64,000 nucleotides of DNA from Lineus longissimus (GCF_910592395.1 NC_088311.1:14512501-14576500); one strand, 5' to 3'. Shown: positions 53,699 through 62,774, numbered from the stretch's first letter. The notes: generated from the letters alone by a model not told the origin. Made by a program: numbers and translations.

Positions 53699-55312
53699 AT
53701 GGCTGAAGGAGGTGAAAATTATGAAATGGATGATTACGATTCACAATCATCATCATCATCATCAGGAACTTTTGAACAAATTCTAGAAATGAGAAAGAAT
53801 GATTTAATTAATCAATATATTCACGCAAGATACAACACAGGTGAAATCAATAGAACTTTTCAAGATGACGGCACAACATACAACACAGGAGGTGAATATA
53901 TCCAAATGGATGAGATAGATCCTAATACAGGTGAAACCAATAGAACTTTTCAAGATGACGGCACAACATACAACACAGGAGGTGAAAATCTTACTGATGA
54001 AACTTCATTCAGTACACCAGAAAGAGTAAGAGGTATTGTCCCTGAATTGATGGAAAAGGAGTTAAGTTACGATACAATAGAGGATAAACTTGATAAAGCA
54101 TTGGGAGGATCAATCTGGAATTATGACAAGAAAAAATTGAGTAATCTTTCACCACACATTAGTTACAATGGAAACAAACTTTATTACAATCCGAGAAATT
54201 CTGAATTTGATTTGATAAAAGATAAACGAGGAAACAAAAATTTATTTGAATATTCTGATAAAAATGGAGAAAAGATAAAGTTAATTCCTTTAACTAAGGA
54301 TAATGGAAGCTTCTATGCTGAAGGCACATTAAAGAATAAGTATGGTCTGAGATTTGCGGACATGATTAGAGGTATGATTGCACCTGACCCACCAGTAAGG
54401 GAACCTACATTAGTAACCCCTGAAACACAGGCAGTAATTAATGAGGTAAACAGTTCAAACAAACCAATAGATAAACTGATAGATTCTAATGATGATGAAC
54501 TTAAATCACTGGGTTTTACTGAATATGCCTTGAGAGAACTTAGAGGGTTAAAACAGGCTGGTGATAAACTAGCTGCAGTAAAGAGGGATAAGGACATGCA
54601 AATACAAGAACTAGAAAATCAACTTCATAATTTAACAAGAGACTATGTAAAGTCTGTAGAAGAAGATTCTAAAGACACGGTGGAGTTGAAAAAGCAAATA
54701 GATGAACTAAATGACAAATTGCATGAGGAACAGTCAAAGGTATGGAGGTTAGACAATGACAGGGAGTCACAAACTAGAAGAATTAAACGTTTAATTGTTG
54801 ATGTTCTAAAGAAACCAGATTCAACTATTCCTCTGAAGGACAGAATAAAGTTACTTTTTAAGACATATGGTGTAACTATTAGCGCCATAATAACAGCTGT
54901 TGTAATGACATTTACAACTCTAGGTCTTAGTATCAGTAGTGCTTTAAGTGGTGCCACTAAATCTGTAAAACCAACTCCAGGACCAGACCCAACTCCAGGA
55001 CCAGACCCAACTCCAGGACCTACACCAGAACCAGGACCAAAACCATCAATACCAGATAAAGTAAAAGAAGGTCTCAAGAAGTTTGCTGAATGGCTAAAAG
55101 AACTAGCCAAGAAATCAGCTGCGGCTTTACCGGGAATCATCGGTTCTATCGTATCATTTCTCCTGAAAACAATTGGTGCAGTTGTTGGCTTTCTAGCTGA
55201 ACATCTGATCATAGCAGTTATTGCTATTGTGAGCTCCATAATTTATGGTTTAATTGGGGGTGTTAAAGCCTTAAAATCACGTAAAACAGTAAAATCACGT
55301 AAAAGGTCTTAG
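53699..55312 (+). CDS. Virus-like element protein 2, membrane/coiled coil
   Basis: 537 aa. The order is: acidic Ser-rich N-terminus, a duplicated 20-aa unit (NRTFQDDGTTYNTGGE, residues about 50-100), a folded middle, a coiled coil (about 285-365), a membrane segment (ISAIITAVVMTFTTLGLSIS, about 398-420), a PTPGPD repeat (about 424-445), a second long hydrophobic region (IIGSIVSFLLKTIGAVVGFL onwards, about 478-522), and a basic tail. I recall this architecture next to PolB in other animal elements, without a known function. It could be a spike, a membrane-remodelling or a minor virion protein. No double-hairpin repeat is translated in it. Confidence 0.7.
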   Translation: MAEGGENYEMDDYDSQSSSSSSGTFEQILEMRKNDLINQYIHARYNTGEINRTFQDDGTTYNTGGEYIQMDEIDPNTGETNRTFQDDGTTYNTGGENLTDETSFSTPERVRGIVPELMEKELSYDTIEDKLDKALGGSIWNYDKKKLSNLSPHISYNGNKLYYNPRNSEFDLIKDKRGNKNLFEYSDKNGEKIKLIPLTKDNGSFYAEGTLKNKYGLRFADMIRGMIAPDPPVREPTLVTPETQAVINEVNSSNKPIDKLIDSNDDELKSLGFTEYALRELRGLKQAGDKLAAVKRDKDMQIQELENQLHNLTRDYVKSVEEDSKDTVELKKQIDELNDKLHEEQSKVWRLDNDRESQTRRIKRLIVDVLKKPDSTIPLKDRIKLLFKTYGVTISAIITAVVMTFTTLGLSISSALSGATKSVKPTPGPDPTPGPDPTPGPTPEPGPKPSIPDKVKEGLKKFAEWLKELAKKSAAALPGIIGSIVSFLLKTIGAVVGFLAEHLIIAVIAIVSSIIYGLIGGVKALKSRKTVKSRKRS

Positions 55313-55359
55313 GTTACCTTCTATCAAAACAATGTTTAAAAAATAATTATTATGTAAAT

Positions 55360-56532
55360 ATGAATAAATACATCTCATTAAAAGACTATTATTCTAGTGA
55401 GTCGGACTTCGTCCTGAGAGCAGAGCTCGAGTGGAACAATGAGAATCTTAAAGGATACATTCGTCCTAGGGTTATGGATCGAGCTATGCTCTCAGGACTG
55501 CGTCCGACTAGAAATTTTAGTGAAGAAAATGTCAGCAAGAATTATGACAGTGGGAAATTTGATAAGCCTACTGAGACAATCAAAGTAGTCCTGCCAAAAA
55601 TGAAAGAATATGACGTCAGTACCAACACTAATGCTCAATTCTGCCGTAATTGTAAAAGGTGGACACTTTTTGAGTATCAAAAAAACTTGAATTCAGCAAG
55701 GTACGCAGCTAAAACTGTGAAGTATCAATTCTGCACCAATTGCAATTCGACTACTTACGACGATGATTTTAAAACTCTTGAGATCAATATTGACAACAAG
55801 ACACGTTACTTTGACAGTATTCTAAGGAAACTTGGATGGAGTCGGCTGTCCGAATCGGCAGTTAAGTATTTAAAGGACTTTGTGGAAGGGTATTTACAGT
55901 GCTACTTTTCAAGTCACAGAAAATGTCTTAGTAAGCAGAGATATGAAAGTACTCTTCAGTCAGCCCTAAAAATGGGTATTAACACTCTCCCCTCTAAGTT
56001 ATGTAACCAAGGGTTACATGGTGAAGCCATGCTTTTTAAATTTCACTGTGGGGAATATGATTGGTTTCTTGCCATTGAATTTATTAACAGGGCAATTGGT
56101 AAACCGCAATTAACCGATGAGAATATCACTGACCTTAGACTAGTGTACTATGCTTTCCTTAGATTTCTGCATTACTGTGGTGTGAAGGTCACCATTAACT
56201 ACAAGGTATTTTTACACCAAGCCTTTAAAACGCTGAAAATTGATTATGTAATATTTACACCTTTTTTAACCAACAAGGAGCGAGTAAATGATTTGGAGAG
56301 ATTATGGTATGATTTCACTCAAAGTATTTTCTTCCAGAATTACAAGGTTGAGAAGGAATATGACCTGGATATTGACAAGCAGTTTGACGTTTTACTGAGT
56401 GCCAGTGCAGGTCGAGACATTAACTACATCAGTAATATTAAGTTTACACCAGCCGGACTTCGTCCTGAGAGCACAGCTCGAGCCGGACTTCGTCCTCAGA
56501 GCACAGCTCGAGCTAGTGTTAAGATGCAATAA
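55360..56532 (+). CDS. Virus-like element protein 3, zinc-ribbon
   Basis: 390 aa. Two CxxC pairs (FCRNCKRW near residue 94, FCTNCNST near 125) form a probable zinc ribbon. A helical domain follows (YLKDFVEGYLQCYFSSHR to about residue 350). The protein carries four translated double-hairpin repeats: DFVLRAELE near 15, RAMLSGLRP near 42 (opposite orientation), and two tandem copies at the C-terminus (GLRPESTARAGLRPQSTARA). The middle has no repeat. A nucleic-acid-binding role is inferred from the ribbon only; no family recognised. Confidence 0.68.
   Translation: MNKYISLKDYYSSESDFVLRAELEWNNENLKGYIRPRVMDRAMLSGLRPTRNFSEENVSKNYDSGKFDKPTETIKVVLPKMKEYDVSTNTNAQFCRNCKRWTLFEYQKNLNSARYAAKTVKYQFCTNCNSTTYDDDFKTLEINIDNKTRYFDSILRKLGWSRLSESAVKYLKDFVEGYLQCYFSSHRKCLSKQRYESTLQSALKMGINTLPSKLCNQGLHGEAMLFKFHCGEYDWFLAIEFINRAIGKPQLTDENITDLRLVYYAFLRFLHYCGVKVTINYKVFLHQAFKTLKIDYVIFTPFLTNKERVNDLERLWYDFTQSIFFQNYKVEKEYDLDIDKQFDVLLSASAGRDINYISNIKFTPAGLRPESTARAGLRPQSTARASVKMQ
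55401..55508. repeat. Double-hairpin repeat, inverted pair (copies 2, 3)
   Basis: Copy 2 at 55401-55431 is plus (DFVLRAELE); copy 3 at 55479-55508 is minus (RAMLSGLRP). Both are in frame in protein 3, with 47 bp between them. Confidence 0.92.
56452..56512 (+). repeat. Double-hairpin repeat, tandem pair (copies 4, 5)
   Basis: Two plus-oriented copies head to tail with a 30-bp period, read in the GLRPESTAR frame. They form the C-terminus of protein 3. Confidence 0.95.
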
Positions 56533-56583
56533 AGTTGTGAAAACAGCATTTTGCACTCAACAGTCATTTTTCCATAATTTTAA

Positions 56584-57435
56584 ATGAATAATCAGCAAAT
56601 GAATAGTCAGACATCTGCAGTGATTGAACAACAGATGAAACAGATTGGTGTTATGAGTCCTGAGAGCTTAGCTCGAGTTGGGGCTTCTAACCAACAGAAT
56701 ACTGGTAGTTACCAACAAAACAGAACTAACTTTCAACAGAACTGCTCTACAAATCAACAAGTTTCAAACAAGCAGTTGAATAGTTCAAATTTAGTTAATC
56801 CTAGTCAAGGAATAGTTAATCCCAGTCAAGGAATAGTCAATTCTAGTTGCCAACTAGGCTCAACTCGAGCTACGCTCTCAGGACAAAGTCCGACCAGCAA
56901 TCAACAAAATTTGAACTATTTGACTGATAGTGGCCTTAAAGCCAAACAAGACTTAGAGATTCTAGTTGCAACTGGTAAAAGCAAGGATTTCCTTAATAAA
57001 CAAATAACTTTTAATGACTTAGATAATATGACTGAAAAAGAAATCTTAAAACACCATAGAATGTATGAAACAAAGATGGCTGCCAGACTTAATGATTCTT
57101 TGGGTAAGACAGTAATTAAAGCTTACACTAAATTATCAAGGTGGTTATTACCAATAGATGATGAAGATAATCTTTATCATGATCTTAGAAATGATTATTT
57201 GATAACTAACGAGTTGGATAAATGGCTTGGATGGTTGAGTTTGAGAATGGGACCATTAACTGCACTTGCCTCAACAACACTTATTACTTTAGGTCATTGT
57301 CATGAGGAATCATCTATGACTGCATCGAGTATGACTGCATCAAATATGAATACACCAAATATGACTGTCTCTGAATGTGACAAATCAATAGATGAAAGTC
57401 TAGATATCACAGGTAGTGATGATAAAGAAGACTAA
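56584..57435 (+). CDS. Virus-like element protein 4, Gln/Asn-rich
   Basis: 283 aa. The first 110 residues are Gln/Asn/Ser-rich with a NPSQGIV duplication and two translated double-hairpin repeats (MSPESLARV near 23; RATLSGQSP near 95). A helical domain (about 115-245) follows, containing LSRWLLPIDDEDNLYHDL and LDKWLGWLSLRMGPLTALAS, then a Thr/Met-rich repeat (SSMTASSMTAS) and an acidic end. I recall a similar helical domain in other PolB elements, but no function. It is soluble by composition. Confidence 0.65.
   Translation: MNNQQMNSQTSAVIEQQMKQIGVMSPESLARVGASNQQNTGSYQQNRTNFQQNCSTNQQVSNKQLNSSNLVNPSQGIVNPSQGIVNSSCQLGSTRATLSGQSPTSNQQNLNYLTDSGLKAKQDLEILVATGKSKDFLNKQITFNDLDNMTEKEILKHHRMYETKMAARLNDSLGKTVIKAYTKLSRWLLPIDDEDNLYHDLRNDYLITNELDKWLGWLSLRMGPLTALASTTLITLGHCHEESSMTASSMTASNMNTPNMTVSECDKSIDESLDITGSDDKED
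56651..56677 (+). repeat. Double-hairpin repeat, copy 6
   Basis: Plus copy with a degenerate first hairpin (ATGAGTCC) and intact GAGC-TTA-GCTC, translated MSPESLARV. Confidence 0.85.
56864..56894 (-). repeat. Double-hairpin repeat, copy 7
   Basis: Minus copy CTCGAGCTACGCTCTCAGGA followed by CAAAGTCCGAC, translated RATLSGQSP. Confidence 0.93.
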
Positions 57436-57484
57436 ATTAACCTGGTTATGAGAACATAGTTCGAATTAAATTCGGCCAAGATAA

Positions 57485-57991
57485 ATGGAACTTGAAACTG
57501 TAACTGATACTACTCGAGCTATGCTCTCAGGACAAAGTCCGACTAAAGTTTCAGTGTCTAAGAAACCTCGATCAGAGAAACAATTAGCATGGTCTAGAGA
57601 ACTGGGTAGAAGATCTAAGGAATTTAAGAGGATAAAAAAGGATAAGACGACATTTAAAGTACAGGACTCCTCACCAAACAACAGAGTTGTGGAAAAGGAG
57701 GAAGAAGAATTAGAGGAAGAAGAACCACAATCTCAAAATACTGATGTATCACTGCGTGAATCTAGTAGTAATACTTATGTCTATGTACTAGGTTTAGGTG
57801 CAATTATTTTAGCATCATTTATCATGTTTAAGAAACTTCCTAAAAAAGTAAGTAAAGAGCAGCGATCAGGCTTGAATCGAACTTTGTTCTCTGGACAAAG
57901 TCCGAATGAAGCAGTCATGAAGGGATCAATTAACCCTCTTGTTAAACCTGTAGTTAAAGAGAAGAAATGTACTATTCCTTTAATGGAATGA
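57485..57991 (+). CDS. Virus-like element protein 5, membrane anchored
   Basis: 168 aa. A minus-oriented repeat near the N-terminus gives RAMLSGQSP (residues about 11-20). A basic stretch (RRSKEFKRIKKDKT) and a Glu-rich run follow, then a membrane segment TYVYVLGLGAIILASFIMF (about 97-115), and a C-terminal part with another repeat (RTLFSGQSP near 138). It ends 13 nt before the tail of the opposing minus-strand gene. A small virion or membrane protein is plausible; no family recognised. Confidence 0.6.
   Translation: MELETVTDTTRAMLSGQSPTKVSVSKKPRSEKQLAWSRELGRRSKEFKRIKKDKTTFKVQDSSPNNRVVEKEEEELEEEEPQSQNTDVSLRESSSNTYVYVLGLGAIILASFIMFKKLPKKVSKEQRSGLNRTLFSGQSPNEAVMKGSINPLVKPVVKEKKCTIPLME
57513..57544 (-). 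repeat. Double-hairpin repeat, copy 8
   Basis: Minus copy with both hairpins intact (GAGC-TAT-GCTC and GGAC-AAA-GTCC), translated RAMLSGQSP. Confidence 0.95.
57877..57906 (-). repeat. Double-hairpin repeat, copy 9 (diverged)
   Basis: Minus copy with a changed second hairpin (TCGAACTTTGTTCTCT) but intact GGAC-AAA-GTCC, translated RTLFSGQSP. Confidence 0.85.
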
Positions 57992-58002
57992 TCTCATCAG
58001 GT

Positions 58003-58064
58003 GGTCAAGCTTTGCTCTCTGGACTTTGTCCTAGTCCGACTTCGTCTTGAGAGCTCTGCTCGAT
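58003..58064. repeat. Double-hairpin repeats at convergent junction (10, 11)
   Basis: A minus copy (58003-58030) then a plus copy (58034-58064), 3 bp apart. They supply the last 17 or so codons and stop of the minus-strand gene, and lie just after the stop of protein 5. Confidence 0.88.
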
Positions 58065-58985
58065 TCTTAACTCTAAAGAAACCTCTGTTCCTCTGAAATT
58101 AACTAGCTTACCATTCTCATCAGTGATTTCGAATTTTATGTGATTAGTACACTTATTTATCGTTTTCTTACAATTCGGTTCGTATCGCTGCATTTTTATT
58201 TGGTCACCATCTTCTACAGGTATGATGCAGAAAATGTTAGATGGTTTATTGTTGTAGAGGGTCTTAGCTTTGTCAACCAAATTAGCTTGCAGGAATAGAT
58301 ATTTCCTGTAAAAGTTGAGTGGTCTTGTGGAGTAGTATTTTCCTTTCTTGGTGAATTTAGTTTGCTTAAAGCCAAACCACTCATTCACCACTGTGAGCTG
58401 TTTTTCTATCACCTCTCTTATGGTTTTGCTTATTTGAAAACCTTCTGTGTTTCTCTCAATATTGATTTTTTCATTTTTATCTAACTTGTCTACTTTCAGA
58501 GGGTACTCTTTATCCTCTGTAAGTTCAAGGGTTATGTAATTATTGTTATCACAGTAAATTTTCACATGGCTAATTCCAATTTCTTTTATGTATTTTTGCC
58601 ATACCTCACAAAACTCACTTAAACTAAAATGTCGAGAGTATGGAAATGTGTATTGAGTAATGGTGTCTTTAGTTGTGGTAGATTCATTTTCCAAATGCCG
58701 TTCGCAAATTTTCATGACTTCCTTTTCAAGTGTATCTGTTTCAAGTCCAGGAGCAAATAATGTCCTACACCATAATTGTTTATCTAAGGGCTCATGTGTT
58801 GTAATTCTGGTTATTTCGACTAGAAATGAGAAAATCCTGACTCCCTCTGGTAGAAAATCACCTGTCCACCATGAATTGTAAAAGGTTATCGATTTCAAAG
58901 TAATGGATTTTATGTCTAATTGGTCTGTTAAGTAGTACTCAAATTTGGCTTCATTACATTCTTGTTCATTGATTATGAAGTCCAT
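58005..58985 (-). CDS. Virus-like element protein 6, penton-like candidate
   Basis: 326 aa, minus strand. It is beta-rich by composition, with KSITFYNSWW near the N-terminus. Before the repeat-derived tail it has KFEITDENGKLVNFRGTEVS followed by LELRI (about 290-308), a pattern like the final strands of single jelly-roll penton or minor capsid proteins in Polinton-type elements (F.I.D..G..V.F.G..V...L.I). The last residues (EQSSQDEVGLGQSPESKA) are entirely the two double-hairpin copies. It is divergent from PolB over a 23-56 bp gap. The penton role is inferred, not shown. Confidence 0.62.
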   Translation of the reverse strand: MDFIINEQECNEAKFEYYLTDQLDIKSITLKSITFYNSWWTGDFLPEGVRIFSFLVEITRITTHEPLDKQLWCRTLFAPGLETDTLEKEVMKICERHLENESTTTKDTITQYTFPYSRHFSLSEFCEVWQKYIKEIGISHVKIYCDNNNYITLELTEDKEYPLKVDKLDKNEKINIERNTEGFQISKTIREVIEKQLTVVNEWFGFKQTKFTKKGKYYSTRPLNFYRKYLFLQANLVDKAKTLYNNKPSNIFCIIPVEDGDQIKMQRYEPNCKKTINKCTNHIKFEITDENGKLVNFRGTEVSLELRIEQSSQDEVGLGQSPESKA

Positions 58986-59041
58986 TTCTATTTAATTCAA
59001 GATATTTATTGAATTTAATAAATTTTAATCTAATAAATAGA
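58986..59041. promoter_or_regulatory. Short divergent promoter region
   Basis: At most 56 bp, strongly AT-rich (TTTAATTCAAGATATTTATT), separate the starts of the minus-strand protein 6 gene and PolB (if it starts at 59042). It must serve both genes or be transcribed through. Confidence 0.45.
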
Positions 59042-62000
59042 ATGACTGATAAGAATCAGAAAATACTTTGCACTACATGTGACAAGTACATATCCTACAA
59101 TAATATGGCTATTCACAGGAGAACCAAAGGTCACTTAAGTAAATTAAATCCGGATTATGTCCCTATTGCTCAACCCCGAGCCCCATCACTGATCCCTAAA
59201 ACTATGGATAAGAAACTTGCATTTGAGGAAAATGAGCTAGATGGCATAAAGAAAGTGAGTGGAATAGAAATAGTAAAACAATTTGGCAAGCCTGTAGTCA
59301 CCATTAGTTTGAAGATTGACAGAGAAGCTAAACAAGTGTATGAATACAGAGATAAATTAGAGGAGGTATTATTTCAACTCAATGATTACCATCACAAAAT
59401 TAGCATATCAGTATTTGCTCAGTTTGATCGTCAGGGTGAAAGTGTAACACACCCCATACAGTCTCCAATGGAAAGCATAATTTCAAGGAACCAGGCAATT
59501 TATGCCATAACCAACCAGTTAAACTACATAAAGACACAGATTGAGGAAAGGTACTTTCAAGGTTCTGGACTTACTTTAAATAAAATAGAGTCTTGTAACA
59601 TGACCATCTGTTCTTACAAGAGGTGTAAAGGTGGTCATTACACTAAATTACCATTTAAAACAAAAGCAGTAATAAATGTGGAATCAAATGACAATAAATG
59701 TTTTCTCTGGTCTTTATTGGCCGCTAAATATCTGAAAGAAAATCCAGAGACGGACTTTGTCCTGAGAGCAGAGCTCGAGAGTACATTCAATATCACTACC
59801 GATATGCTACAAATGACTTCGTCACGAGAACAGAGTTCGAAAACTACTGATATCAAAATCAAATCATTTCCTGTATGTATTCAAAAGGATATCCCTAAGA
59901 TAGAGAGTGATAATAATCTCAAAATTAATGTGTTCAAGTTAGAGAACGAATGGGCTAAGAGCACCTGTGAGGCAAAACTAGAACCTCTCTACCTGTCCAA
60001 GAATTATGATGATGATGATGTCATCGATCTGTTGTATTTCAAGGACCATTTCATGTACATAAGAGACATCAATCTTTTCTTCAGGACACTAGCTCATAGA
60101 GTGTATCTTTGCAGGAGATGCATGAATTACTTTTACAGGAAGTCAACACTAGATAAACATAAAAAGAAATGTGGAGAACACGATTACTGTAAGATTACTT
60201 TGCCTCCACCTAACAGTAAATGGTCACAAATTAAATTTGAAAAACACTCATTCAAAAATAGAGTTCCGTTTGTGATCTATGCTGATTTCGAAGCGATAAG
60301 CGAACCTTGTTCTTCTGCCGAAGGCAACATACCAGTAGTATCAGTAGAGCCACCTATGATGAAAGAACCGAGTTCAAAGAACCTTTTTAAACAAAATGCA
60401 TCAGCTGTTGGTGTTTATGTTCATTCAGACTACACACACCTTTACAGTAGCCAGTATGTGTCTCACAGGGGTGCTGATGTTGTAGATGTGTTCTGTAATT
60501 GGTTAATCAGGATGGAAGAACAATTCTCTAATTTATTGAACTGTAACTTTCCTCTAACAATGACAGATGAAGACTGGCATAAATATCAATTAGAAACACA
60601 TTGTTACTATTGTAATCAACCTTTGGGATATGACAAGGTCAAGGATCATGATCACTACTGTGGTAGATATCGAGGTGCTGCTCACAACTCGTGTAATTTG
60701 AATGAAAAGAAAGCTATGTTTGTTCCAGTGTTTTTTCACAATCTCAGTAATTACGATTCTCACTTATTTATTAAAGAATTAATGAATAAGCTACCGAAGT
60801 ACAAGAAACTGAAAATACTTGCCAAAACATCAGAGGAATACATTTCATTTCAGTTCGGTTGTTTCAGGTTTTTGGACTCGTACAGATTTCTGCAGTCCAG
60901 TTTAGACAACATAACCAAATCAATGTTGGATGATGATTTTAAAATTACCAGACAGCTGTTCCCAAATACCACTGACTTTAAGCTATTGAGGAAGAAAGGT
61001 TCAGTACCTTACTCTTTTTACACATCACATGAAAGCTACAATGTTACTTACCTAGAAAAGTCTATGTTTTTTGACGAATTGAAAAATGAAATGGCACCTG
61101 ATTCTGCCTATGATGAGGCTAAGGTAATATGGGATCATTTCAAGATCAGGAATCACGGTGAGTTCATTGACCTCTACCTCAAAACTGATGTGATCCTTTT
61201 AGCTGATTTATTTGAGAAATTCAGGGATGTCAATTTGAACTACTTTCAGATAGATCCATGTCACTGTTACTCGGCACCAGGCCTAACCTGGCAAGCTGGT
61301 TTGAAGTACACAGGAATAAACCTAGAACTACTGACTGATACCAACATCTTACTTACTTTTGAGAAAGCAATACGAGGTGGAATTTCGGGTGTTATGGGAA
61401 CAAGACATGTAAAGGCAGATGAACACCACAAACTACTCTACATAGACGCAAATAATCTCTACGGCTGGTCCATGATGGAACCTCAACCCTATGGTAGTTT
61501 TGAAATGATAGATATTGATCCACTTAACATGAATGTTATCAGTAAAGAGCAGATTATGGCAATTCCAAGTGATAGTGAAGTAGGCTACTTCTTAGAGGTT
61601 GATTTGGAGTATCCAGGAAATATTAAATTTAAGTCAAGGAACTTTCCATTCTGTCCCGAATCTCTCTTTATTGAAGATGATGAATTAAGTCCTTACCAGA
61701 GAGAGTTACTGGGTGATGATAAAAGATCAAATGTAGAGAAACTAATACTAACACAAAAGGATAAAACTAATTACATAGTGCATTACAGAATGCTACAATT
61801 TTACCTAAAGCACGGAATGGTACTTAAGAGGGTTCATTCAGTGATAAGCTTTAAACAATCAAAGTGGTTAGCACCATACATTGATTTTAACACTAAAAGA
61901 CGTATGGACTCTAAGACTGATTTTGAGAAAGACTATTTTAAACTGATGAACAATTCTTTTTATGGAAAAACTTGTGAGAACATAAGGAACAGGGTTGAAA

Positions 62001-62773
62001 TTGAATTTGTATCGGACGGGGAGAGAGCCAGGAATGTAATGGCCAATCCCAGGTTTTCATCGATATGCGTATTTGACGAACATAATGCTGCTATTAGCAT
62101 GAGGAAAACATCAATGAAATTCAACAAACCAATCTACATAGGAGCTTCAGTACTTGAATTGTCTAAATTATTAATGTATGAATTCTATTATGAAGTTCTT
62201 CAACCGTACTTTGGTGAGAAAAATATTGAACTGCTGTATCTAGATACAGATTCCTTTGTACTTAACATTAATACTGATGACTTAACTAAAGACTTAAAGG
62301 AGTTGAGACACTATTTTGACTTCAGTAATTATCCAAAAGATCATACACTCTATGACACCAGTAAGAAGAAGGTACCAGGCTACTTTAAGGATGAGCTAGG
62401 AGGAGTAGAGATGACTGAATTCATTGCCCTGAGAAGTAAGATGTACGCTTACAGGACCAAGACTATGTCTGGAGAGCAAGGATCGACAAAAGATTACGAT
62501 TCTAAGAAATTGAAGGGTATTGCCAAGAATGTAGTAAGGAGAAATATCTCATTTGATGACTATGTTGATTGTCTTGAAAAGAGTAGGTCATTTTACCACA
62601 AGATGAGACACTTAAGATCAGATAAACACCAAATCTATTTGGAAGAAGTTGACAAAAAAAGCCTCAGTCCTTTTGATGACAAGAGGTTCATACTTGAAGA
62701 TGGAATAAGCACCTTACCATTTGGAATGTATTATGAAGGCTACATAGATTACAGCGATTCAAACTTCGCTTGA
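59009..62773 (+). CDS. Protein-primed-type DNA polymerase B
   Basis: 1254 aa, or 1243 from the Met at 59042 (MTDKNQKILCTTCDKYIS), which is the more likely start. Features in order: N-terminal C2H2 finger (CTTCDKYISYNNMAIHRRTKGH, about 20-42); ExoI YADFEAI (about 423); an HNH-like insert CYYCNQPLGYDKVKDHDHYC (about 533-553) with RGAAHNSCNLN; ExoII HNLSNYDSHLF (about 576); ExoIII YLKTDVILLAD (about 723); motif A YIDANNLYGWSM (about 810); motif B NNSFYGKT (about 980); motif C YLDTDSFVL (about 1076); KLKGIAKNV (about 1167). Catalytic residues are intact. Two double-hairpin repeats are translated at about 247-277, outside the catalytic core. It replicates the element, by analogy with Polinton and adintovirus enzymes. 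Confidence 0.93.
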   Translation: MNLINFNLINRMTDKNQKILCTTCDKYISYNNMAIHRRTKGHLSKLNPDYVPIAQPRAPSLIPKTMDKKLAFEENELDGIKKVSGIEIVKQFGKPVVTISLKIDREAKQVYEYRDKLEEVLFQLNDYHHKISISVFAQFDRQGESVTHPIQSPMESIISRNQAIYAITNQLNYIKTQIEERYFQGSGLTLNKIESCNMTICSYKRCKGGHYTKLPFKTKAVINVESNDNKCFLWSLLAAKYLKENPETDFVLRAELESTFNITTDMLQMTSSREQSSKTTDIKIKSFPVCIQKDIPKIESDNNLKINVFKLENEWAKSTCEAKLEPLYLSKNYDDDDVIDLLYFKDHFMYIRDINLFFRTLAHRVYLCRRCMNYFYRKSTLDKHKKKCGEHDYCKITLPPPNSKWSQIKFEKHSFKNRVPFVIYADFEAISEPCSSAEGNIPVVSVEPPMMKEPSSKNLFKQNASAVGVYVHSDYTHLYSSQYVSHRGADVVDVFCNWLIRMEEQFSNLLNCNFPLTMTDEDWHKYQLETHCYYCNQPLGYDKVKDHDHYCGRYRGAAHNSCNLNEKKAMFVPVFFHNLSNYDSHLFIKELMNKLPKYKKLKILAKTSEEYISFQFGCFRFLDSYRFLQSSLDNITKSMLDDDFKITRQLFPNTTDFKLLRKKGSVPYSFYTSHESYNVTYLEKSMFFDELKNEMAPDSAYDEAKVIWDHFKIRNHGEFIDLYLKTDVILLADLFEKFRDVNLNYFQIDPCHCYSAPGLTWQAGLKYTGINLELLTDTNILLTFEKAIRGGISGVMGTRHVKADEHHKLLYIDANNLYGWSMMEPQPYGSFEMIDIDPLNMNVISKEQIMAIPSDSEVGYFLEVDLEYPGNIKFKSRNFPFCPESLFIEDDELSPYQRELLGDDKRSNVEKLILTQKDKTNYIVHYRMLQFYLKHGMVLKRVHSVISFKQSKWLAPYIDFNTKRRMDSKTDFEKDYFKLMNNSFYGKTCENIRNRVEIEFVSDGERARNVMANPRFSSICVFDEHNAAISMRKTSMKFNKPIYIGASVLELSKLLMYEFYYEVLQPYFGEKNIELLYLDTDSFVLNINTDDLTKDLKELRHYFDFSNYPKDHTLYDTSKKKVPGYFKDELGGVEMTEFIALRSKMYAYRTKTMSGEQGSTKDYDSKKLKGIAKNVVRRNISFDDYVDCLEKSRSFYHKMRHLRSDKHQIYLEEVDKKSLSPFDDKRFILEDGISTLPFGMYYEGYIDYSDSNFA
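59749..59841 (+). repeat. Double-hairpin repeats in PolB (12, 13)
   Basis: 59749-59779 is a clean plus copy (TDFVLRAELES). 59816-59841 is a diverged plus copy (ACTTCGTCACGAGAACAGAG), read as SSREQSSK. Both lie in the variable N-terminal third. Confidence 0.85.
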
Positions 62774-62774
62774 G

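Noticed and set aside
54643-55239. 198-aa antisense ORF in protein 2
   Set aside because: Frame shadow of the PTPGPD-repeat and coiled-coil gene, with no independent features.
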